The notes under the pieces were generated by a model. The model was not told where the DNA came from and ran no database searches. It saw only the letters and a list, made by a program, of their open reading frames with translations. From Larix sibirica (taxonomy: Eukaryota; Streptophyta; Pinopsida; Pinales; Pinaceae): 14,117 nucleotides of DNA. The position numbers and the translations under genes were made by a program. Below are positions 7,060-14,117 of the stretch, piece by piece (position 1 is the first letter of the stretch; each line of letters starts with the position of its first letter). The stretch is from the NCBI GenBank assembly GCA_004151065.3, contig NWUY0305062534.1:1-14117 (forward strand). The letters are read 5' to 3'.

Positions 7060-10000
7060 ATGGGTTCTGATGGTAAAGAAGAATTCGGGTTTTCAATGAA
7101 CTATAAAGCTTCTGGATCTCCTCCATCTTCGAATTGGCAATCAGCTGTTGCAAATGCATCCATGAATAATGTTCAAGAGAGTTCACTGAGAGTGCCCACT
7201 TCATCAGAATCTCTATCAGGCTCGTTTTTCAGTCTAAACTGGGAACCCCTTATAGAGCAGAGCACACCTTTCCAGTCCTCATTGAGTCCCATGGTGTCCC
7301 CATCTCCACCTGCCAGTAGTCTGCCCTCTGATAACATTGCTATCAGAGAACTTATTGGGAGGCTGGGTGGAAACCTCTGCAGTGTTTCAGGGCCATTGGG
7401 ATCAACAATGGATACTGTTCTCAACATGGGTACAGCTTGGAATCCTTCGAATTCGTCCCCAAATCTCAACCTTGCAATGGATCCATCAAAAGGGTCCCTC
7501 GCCATTCAAGGTGCAAAACATACTCCTCCACACAGTCTAGCACAGTTCAGTTCTGATCCTGGCTTTGCAGAAAGAGCTGCCAGATTTTCTTGTTTCGGGA
7601 ATCGAAACTATCCTGAACTTGCCACTCCATTCAATTTTCCAGAAGGTGAACCATCGTACAGATCTGCACCAGCTGATAGTAGTAAGATCCCAAGAGTGCA
7701 AAGTAATCAGTCTCTGAAAGCCGGGCTTCCTATCAACCTGCCTAACATGGCAGAAACCAAGGAATCAAATGCATCTGAGACCCCCTATGAGGGGTCAGAC
7801 ACTGACCCAAGATTCACTGACAGGAAAATTAGCAGTCTATCAAGATCTTCTACTCCAGTTTCAACAGATGACATGAAACAGAGACGTGCAACATCTGGCA
7901 ACGAGTCAGAAGAGGCAGAATTAAGTACCGGTCGCGAAGAATCTTCAAGTTTCGGTCAGAATGCTGGCAGGGAACCAGGCTCAAAGACCTTGAATGAAAT
8001 CAATGGAAGAAAAAGGAGAGTGCTTTCGAAATCCAAAGCAAAGGATGCACCTTCTGTTGTTGCTTCTCCAGGTGGAAGAGAGACAAAGGTGTGTATCTGT
8101 TGAAATCTCCCTTATTGACCTGAAATTGATTTATGAATGGTTTGTATGACAATGTAGCTTTTTAGGATGTGGATTGAGATCTAGGTTTCACATTATTCTA
8201 GCATTAAAACCTATATTGTTTTTGGCTAGTGAAATGGCTTTCTCAGACGAGAAATCATAACCAATTGTGAATTATTGTTTTGGCTAGTGAAATGACTCTG
8301 AGATCATGATCTGTGGTGGATAGTAATTCACTTGTGCAATTTTTCTTTGACCTGAAAAAACTTATTTTCATTTGGGTGCATACCTTTAATCTATGTGAAT
8401 GTTTCAACAAATGGGTAATACTCTTTTACAGAGTCTAGAAGCAGATGAATCCCCAACAAAGCGATATAAAGGTACTGAAGCTGCTTCAAATGAGAAGGAT
8501 GATGCAAAATCCAAGGCCGAGCAGAACACTATTATGAGCACTGGGGAAAGCAGTCCAAATCAAACGAAAGATATTGTCAAAGCGCTTGAACCACCAAAAG
8601 ATTACATTCATGTGAGAGCAAGGCGAGGCCAAGCTACTGACAGCCACAGTCTTGCAGAGAGGGTAAGTACTAAACTGACCACTCCCTCTAATTTCCCTTT
8701 TAGAATTAAGTTCGTGATGGATCATTCTTATGCCATTGTCTCGATGAAATCAAAGTTAGGGTAACAGTGTTCACTGTATGACAGGTGAGAAGAGAAAAAA
8801 TCAGCGAACGCATGAAGTTTTTGCAAGATCTTGTTCCTGGCTGTAGTAAGGTACCAAATGGTTCCTGGCTTCTGTGGTTCTTTCATTCAGAAGCTTGATT
8901 CTTGAAATTATTTTTGCAAACTAGCACAATCTCTTCACTTTGAGAAGTTCCTATCTACCATGTGATGCGCTTTAGAACATTTTGGAATAACAAAGATATT
9001 AATCCTGCAGGTAACTGGTAAAGCAGTAATGCTTGATGAGATAATAAATTATGTACAGTCATTGCAGCGACAAGTTGAGGTAATGTTGCGGAATTAGCTT
9101 TGTATAATGTTGATTCTGAAGCAGTTTCCTAGTTTTATCCAGTGCATGAATCATACTTGACTGTCTGTTCTGTTACAGTTTCTCTCTATGAAGCTTGCAA
9201 CTGTCAACCCCAGGCTGGATTTCAATATGGATGGATTGATTGCGAAAGATGTAAGTCTGCTCCGTTGTTTGAAAAGTCACAAGTAGTGGTTTCCCAATGG
9301 AAAGCTTTAATCTTCATAATTGAGGATAGGTTACAGTCTACAGATGAAATGATCAGCTTGATGACAAGATGAATTTAGAAAGTCTGTTAGTAGCATAGAA
9401 AGTTGTGTGTTATTCCTAATAATTGCTTGAATATTTGACCTGCCTGTCCCTAATAGAACCTTCTAAAGCATATCAATTTAACAATTCTATGTTTGTCCAA
9501 CCGAGTTCCTATTATCTCCTGTAAGGTGTTTTGTGAACTTATTGCTGCTAATTAATTTGATTATGAGGAATCAGTCGCTTCAATCTCATAGTTTATTATT
9601 TTAATGGCATCTAAAACTGCCATTTTGATTTCAACCCGTGCATCTTACCTCTTGCTTTCATTGAAGGAAATAACTGCACTTTAAAAATAACTAATATTTT
9701 GAAGGGTGACTCAACCAAAATGTGAGCAATTTCTCATATGCAGTTCGATTGATCAATTACAGATGCTGCAATCGCATAGTTCTTCGCCGCGGATGCTGTT
9801 TGCCACAGACCCTACTGCAGCATTTCCTCAGCTTCACCAGCCACAACAGGGTCCTGTTCAAGTTGGTGTGACCTGTGGAACAGAGGGGCATCGAATGGGG
9901 CACCCAGTAGAAGGAGCACTCAGAAGGACAATGAATTCCCAGCCACCCTGTATGGATGGATATGGAGATTCCATTCCTCAGGTATCTTCATTTTCATGTT

Positions 10001-10390
10001 GAATTTTCTCAGCTCACATGTGGAAATTATAGTGTCAAACTTGTTTGAAACTTCTATTGTGTTCCTATATTGGCTTGCTTTTTTTATTTTTTGGAAACAT
10101 TGTGGAGTTGATTCTAACTGTCAATTTTTGCAACTTTTGAATTCTCAATTTTTACAGGGTGCAAATGGTTGGGATGAGGATCTTCATAGTGTTGTTCAGA
10201 TGGGATTTGGGCAAAATAGACAAAGTCCTTTCACATCTCAAGGATTTCATGGTAAGTGCAAAGATGTAAAGACCCTAAACTTTGGATTCATACTTTCTTT
10301 ATATGTCTAGGGTAGAAATTCAGTTTCTTACCATTCAAGTTTCTAATTGCAGGTTCAGTACCAACAAGCCACATGAAAATTGAGCTGTGA
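7060..10390 (+). CDS. bHLH transcription factor, plant subfamily XII (bHLH49/62/CIB-like)
   Basis: Eight coding exons can be placed from GT-AG signals with the frame kept throughout: 7060-8088, 8432-8662, 8785-8850, 9011-9079, 9179-9250, 9763-9981, 10158-10251 and 10353-10390, giving 605 residues. The ATG at 7060 is chosen because the frame upstream runs through a splice acceptor (ends 7054) with no earlier ATG. Exon 1 (residues 1-343) is low-complexity and Ser/Pro-rich but holds the subfamily motif [20 protein letters not shown] (160-179) and a basic nuclear-localisation-like GRKRR (316-320). The bHLH domain spans about 411-470, with His415, Glu419 and Arg423 of the E-box/G-box-reading type. 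It is followed by [19 protein letters not shown] (466-484) and ends in SHMKIEL, a typical C-terminus of this group. It is expected to act in the nucleus as a homo- or heterodimer; relatives act in growth, brassinosteroid and flowering control. The exact orthologue cannot be named. Confidence 0.93.
8089..8431 (+). other. Intron 1 of the bHLH gene, with internal direct repeat
   Basis: Donor AAAG|GTGTGTAT at 8089 and acceptor ctcttttacag ending at 8431, 343 bp. It contains a direct repeat of about 25 bp (attgttt(t)tggctagtgaaatg at 8215-8239 and 8274-8297). If retained, the frame reads VCIC and stops at 8101-8103, before the DNA-binding domain. Confidence 0.85.
8633..9202 (+). other. bHLH domain, encoded across exons 2-5
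   Basis: The basic region ([10 protein letters not shown]) ends exon 2. Exon 3 gives [20 protein letters not shown] plus SK (rest of basic region, helix 1, loop start). Exon 4 gives [20 protein letters not shown] plus QVE (loop, helix 2), and exon 5 opens with [11 protein letters not shown]. All exon junctions here are phase 0 and fall at the same places in the domain as in other plant bHLH genes of this type. The His-Glu-Arg triplet at 415/419/423 predicts binding to CANNTG, in particular CACGTG. Confidence 0.93.
9251..9762 (+). other. Intron 5 of the bHLH gene
   Basis: The longest coding-region intron, 512 bp: donor GAT|GTAAGTC at 9251, acceptor gatcaattacag ending at 9762. An earlier cag at 9733 is excluded because it would give TTC GAT TGA in the required frame. 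AT-rich, with no other signal noticed. Confidence 0.85.
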
Positions 10391-10900
10391 CTCTATTGCC
10401 TCTTTTACCTGGTTAAAACTGAGAGAGATGCTCAGCGATTCTAAGAATCTCTGGTAACTTATAATCACAATGGGGAGAAGTCCTATTCCTAAAATATTCA
10501 CTTGGCGCTGAAGAATTACATCTGGTTGCTCTGAGCTTTACGTAGATATGGGTTGAGTTCACTGCTTTTCCCAAGCTTTCTTGTAATTCATTGGCATTAG
10601 TATTCTGAAATGCTATTGCAATCAATCAGAAGGATGATTGCATTCATGTTGTGGAAGAAAGTTTATGACGGGATCGGTCCCTGAGGGGATGCCCCACAAT
10701 CCCAATGTGAATAGTTTAGATTAATTGTGTCCAGTGGTAAAAATTAAATTAACACCACATGTATCATGGTAAAACCCCGAGGCAGTTTGTTAACTTGTGC
10801 TGAACCGAGGCATTCATGGACATTCATGACCTTATTGTTTGTAATCATCAATTTATTTGAGATCTGATTGTGCCATGGATTCATACACAAAATGGGAACT
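10391..10900 (+). other. 3' untranslated region and likely polyadenylation zone
   Basis: Sequence after the TGA at 10388-10390 has no continuing frame. No perfect AATAAA follows closely. AT-rich candidates such as aaaaattaaatta (10739-10751) and tttgtaatcatcaatttatttgag (10838-10861) could serve as plant-type, loosely defined poly(A) signals. The end of transcription is not fixed by sequence alone. Confidence 0.4.
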
Positions 10901-10912
10901 GTTTTTGTGAAC

Positions 10913-10988
10913 ATAATGTTGAAATTGTTGTAAAAGTGGATGATGCGAAGATAATGCTGAAACTGTTCTAAATGTGGATGATGCAATA
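10913..10988. repeat. Two-copy 38 bp tandem duplication
   Basis: ataatgttgaaattgttg... (10913-10950) is followed directly by a similar ataatgctgaaactgttc... (10951-10988). Both copies share tggatgatgc near the end. They differ at a handful of positions, so the duplication is not recent. Confidence 0.8.
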
Positions 10989-11045
10989 TATGAATAGGAG
11001 TAATTTGCAGTACAAAAAATATTAACTTGGATTTTACATGCTCAA

Positions 11046-11286
11046 GTAACCACAGAGAAGTTAATCAATTTGGCTTTTGAACCATGAACAATAATATACT
11101 GATATTTTGACCGGGATTTGAGTAAGAACATTGTTACCACAGAGAAGTTGATTAACAATAATATACTGTTATTTTGACCGGGGTTTCAAGAAGAACATTG
11201 TTACCACAGCGAAGTTAATCAATTTGGCGTTTGAACCATGAACAATAATATACTGTTATTTTGACCGGGGTTTCAGTAAGAATATT
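11046..11286. repeat. Three-copy 87/67/87 bp tandem repeat
   Basis: Copies at 11046-11132, 11133-11199 and 11200-11286 share gttaccacagagaagtt, aacaataatatactg, attttgaccgggg and aagaacatt. The middle copy lacks 20 bp (the segment aatttggcNtttgaaccatg present in copies 1 and 3). Copies 2 and 3 share changes (gttattttgaccggggtttc) not in copy 1. No coding potential is apparent. Confidence 0.9.
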
Positions 11287-11527
11287 TCATATGCAGAGCA
11301 ACTTAAAGGTCAATGTTGCCACCATCTAGGATGAAGAATCCAAAGTTGAAAGTGGCAAACATAATTTGGACAGAGACCATGAAACAAGTCATTTTCTTGC
11401 TTCTAACCTCCTGTTAGTAGTTACACTGCACATAATTGATATTTCCTTGAAAGGAGAAGGTATTTGTTGAGGAATCTTCCAGGGAAAAAGAGGTTGGTTA
11501 AGAAATTGACCAATCTATGATTCGTTA

Positions 11528-11661
11528 GGCAAGATTTTCTATTATTTGGTTGCAGTCCTTGATAACTACTGAAAGTTTACTAGGATGTCTAGAAGGCAAT
11601 ATTTTCTATTATTTGGTTCGAGTGCTTGATAGCAACTGAAAGTTTACATGGATAACTAGAA
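11528..11661. repeat. Two-copy 67 bp tandem duplication
   Basis: ggcaagattttctattattt... (11528-11594) and ggcaatattttctattattt... (11595-11661) align along their whole length, sharing ttggtt, cttgata and ctgaaagtttac. Moderate divergence. Confidence 0.85.
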
Positions 11662-12330
11662 ACTAAATTATCAGTAAAAGCTATTAATAACTGCAATTAG
11701 AAACATAAATCATGTTATGGATAGAAATATCAAATATCCAAACTCAGATTAAAGTATCATTAGCATAGATCTATTTTAAATCTGGTTCTATCAAGTACCG
11801 ATATCAAATCCCTTGATGTGCAAACCTATTTTTAGGGTTCAAAACTTGGGGAAAAGATTTGCACCTCAAGAAATTGGATCCCTCTCAGTGCTTGATAGAT
11901 CCAAAGTTAAGATGGATCTATGTTGGTTAATTTTATTATAGTGATCCCATTATTTTAGTTTTTTTATTATATGGTTGATTAGTTTTAAATTTTTCATTTT
12001 TACAAAAGTCATTTTTTTTCGATTTAACATACACACAATTACTTTCTGTACAATACCCTTGAGTACCATATCAAATTCATTGACTACAAACAGCAAACTT
12101 AAACAACAAAGAAAAGTACAATGTCACACATCTCACCTGGGCTGTAAAAAGAACCTCTTGATGCAATTAGAATTGCACATTGGCAAGTTGTGAAGTGATT
12201 GATTATGTATTATCAATTTTGAGACATCGATTTAAATCCTCTTGAATGGGCACGGGTGAGACCAGGTGCAATACCCAGATAATTTTGACAGCATAGAAAC
12301 GCCCCTCATATTGTGACAGCTTTGTAGTAG
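11662..12330. other. Gene-less AT-rich stretch
   Basis: No gene is recognised. It contains one member (11709-11740) of the atcatgttatg...atatccaaa word that is duplicated at 12424-12487, so this segment and 12390-12500 may be diverged copies of one larger duplication. An open frame at 11975-12193 is AT-rich, has no family resemblance and is treated as chance. Confidence 0.5.
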
Positions 12331-12378
12331 AACAACTATAAGCAACATTTCCAAAACAACTATAAGCAACATTTCCAA
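12331..12378. repeat. Perfect 24 bp x 2 tandem duplication
   Basis: aacaactataagcaacattt plus ccaa occurs twice back to back (12331-12354 and 12355-12378) without a mismatch, which suggests a more recent event than the other duplications nearby. Confidence 0.9.
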
Positions 12379-12423
12379 AAAATGTTCACTAGAAGTTCCT
12401 GATTAACTTCAATTAGAGAACAA

Positions 12424-12487
12424 ATCATGTTGTGAACAGAAATATCCAAATAAAACCCATCATGTTATGAACAGCAATATCCAAATA
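12424..12487. repeat. Two-copy repeat with 35 bp period
   Basis: atcatgttgtgaacagaaat... begins at 12424 and atcatgttatgaacagcaat... at 12459; both continue with atccaaata. A third, more diverged copy lies at 11709. Confidence 0.8.
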
Positions 12488-12499
12488 ACGAAAACCCAG

Positions 12500-13600
12500 A
12501 TGCCCAGGAGGAGGATGTGCACAGAGCTGGATAAGGGGTACTCAAAACGCCTCATATTTGGCAAGTTATGTAGGAATGCAGCCAAACATCACAGGCAGAT
12601 CTACTCATTTTGTCTTTCTGATTTTTAAGTCTTTGGGTGGAAAAAAAAGGGCCAAAAACCTCAGTGGCAGAGTTTTTCCATAGGTGGAATTCGGACTCCC
12701 ATGGAACTATGATTGATTTTTAACTGAATCGAGATTCAAAGAACTCCCTGGAAATAGAGACAGTTTGAGTGCCCCTTATCCCACACCGGTTGTGCACACC
12801 TTGAGTTAAACAGATCCCTGGTTATTAAGAGGACCCCATTGGTTCCCAAACAGCAAAGTGCAAGGCTGAATACACAGTGATTCTATATACCTAGTGTGTA
12901 TGCATTTCAGGGCTCTCTTTTTCCCTTGCAGGCACTCAATTGTGTCTCACCTGATGAATAAGAGAAGTAAAGTGCTTTCTTCATTATTATTTTTCATAAA
13001 TATTTTTATCTGAGGAACAGGGATTATGATTTCCCAGTAAAACATAAGGATAAAATTAGTTTGGTACTTTGTATTCATTCTGATGGGGACATGAACCGAA
13101 TTGTGGTGTTGGTGAAGAGTTGTTTCACACCTGTCATGTTTGGTCAGTGAGAAATCATGTACATGAGGTCATTCAGAGATCATAAATTTAATAATTCAAG
13201 TGATGATTGCAAAGTTGAAAATAGTTAGTGTGGATTTTTCAAAATGATAGCGAAAACTTGGATCCTAGTAAGTAGGAGGAAGTGAGTTCACCCACTCAAA
13301 ATTAAGTGTGTTTCAAAGCATAGGCTTGCAAATTCCATAGGCTTGAAACGATTGCTATGGCTTAAAATTAAAAATTCGGTGGACGTGTCTCCCCTAACAA
13401 ATTCCAGATGCCTCCATGGGAAAGTCGTAGATGTCAAATCGGCAGATATTGTAACTGAATTGTGGGCCTGCTTGCTAAATGTAGTTATCCACTGTTGCAG
13501 AACTTAAGTTCAATTCTCAACCTTCGTTGGTTTGGCTACCAAATAAGTTTTGATATTATTGTTAATTTCCAGAACATGACCTGATTTGATATTTCGCTAC
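12500..13600. other. Intergenic sequence without a supported gene
   Basis: No frame, RNA gene or complete mobile element is recognised. Short similarities to nearby sequence exist, such as aaacgcccctcatatt (12298) against aaacgcctcatattt (12545), and cataggcttg twice at 13320-13346. A weak acceptor-like tract (ctttttcccttgcag near 12930) is not accompanied by coding sequence. Confidence 0.4.
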
Positions 13601-14117
13601 AGAATCAAAATATTTATATTATATATATTGAATTAGGGAAACAAGCTATCTGAGTCTAGGATTTCCTGTGATTGCAAAGATTTTGATATCTTTTCCACTG
13701 AAGTGGTGATTCATTTTTAAATACAGGTTGGAAACATGTATGCCCAGCAATTCAAGTTTAATATAAAGAAAGAGATCATATATATAAATATAAAGGTGAT
13801 CTTATTTAAATAGTTTTTATATTGGAAGATTCCATCACATTCACATTTAATTAAAAAAAATCATTATTGGAACCTTTTAAAATTAATCGGTTGTATTTAA
13901 AATCGGTTTAAATATTTAATAAATATTAAAATAGTTTTTTTTTTAAGTAGTAACAATATTTATAACAAAATGGTTAATTTGTTTAATCTTTATTAATAAA
14001 AATATATTTCTTTTTTTGGAAAATGGCGAAACTTATCATAAATTAATTGAGTTGTCTAAAACTGTTACAATTTTGCTCTGAGAAAATTGTTTTTTCAGAC
14101 ACGAAATTGCCGGAATT
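13600..14117. other. Very AT-rich tail of the window
   Basis: Dominated by A/T runs: tatatatat words, a run of nine or more T near 13937, and the near-palindrome aatatttaataaatatt around 13912-13929. No gene is visible. Such sequence is compatible with a matrix-attachment region or plain intergenic drift; nothing here decides between them. Confidence 0.4.

Noticed and set aside
9142-9372. Open frame of 76 codons across exon 5
   Set aside because: It reads exon 5 in the wrong frame and runs through splice sites. The frame giving [11 protein letters not shown] is supported by the bHLH family.
12640-12960. Possible SINE or isolated exon
   Set aside because: No tRNA-type A/B boxes, no bounded poly(A) with flanking duplication, and no coding frame next to the acceptor-like tract.
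1-14117. CRISPR array, tRNA/rRNA genes or bacterial operon
   Set aside because: The repeats are long, diverged and lack regular spacers; no tRNA- or rRNA-like sequence was noticed; gene structure is eukaryotic.

Overview
This is nuclear DNA of a land plant, most likely a seed plant. The evidence is a spliced transcription-factor gene of a plant-only bHLH subfamily, GT-AG introns, an AT-rich intergenic background and a decayed plant L1-type LINE. The many old repeats and the divergent N-terminal half of the bHLH protein would fit a gymnosperm or another non-model lineage, but the sequence does not settle the species.

Layout. Positions 1-840 hold no recognisable gene. From about 885 to 5350 lies a degenerate tandem repeat with a period near 162 bp, built from 92 bp and 70 bp sub-blocks. 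It is split by one reverse-strand, 5'-truncated LINE (1349-4806). The LINE carries, in its own 5'-to-3' order, the end of the endonuclease domain, the EN-RT linker, an incomplete reverse transcriptase, a zinc-binding zf-RVT domain, an RNase H domain, a 3'UTR and a poly(A) tail. The same 7 bp (TCATATG) flanks both ends. Removing the LINE plus one copy of those 7 bp restores the repeat period to 161 bp, which supports both ends independently. The element is dead: frameshifts, stops, an internal deletion that removed the RT YADD motif, and substitutions of catalytic residues in the endonuclease and RNase H.

From about 5400 a promoter-like region follows, with several CCAAT boxes and a TATA box at 5631, then a long leader that probably contains an intron ending at 7054. 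The only intact gene is on the plus strand, with coding exons from 7060 to 10390. It has eight coding exons, all in frame, and encodes a 605-residue bHLH factor of plant subfamily XII (the bHLH49/62/74/77/78 and CIB group). It is predicted to bind E-box/G-box DNA as a dimer in the nucleus.

Downstream (10391-14117) no gene is recognisable. Between 10.9 and 12.5 kb there is a cluster of short, unrelated tandem duplications (38, 87/67/87, 67, 24 and 35 bp periods), and the last 500 bp are very AT-rich. No RNA gene, CRISPR array or bacterial-type system is present.
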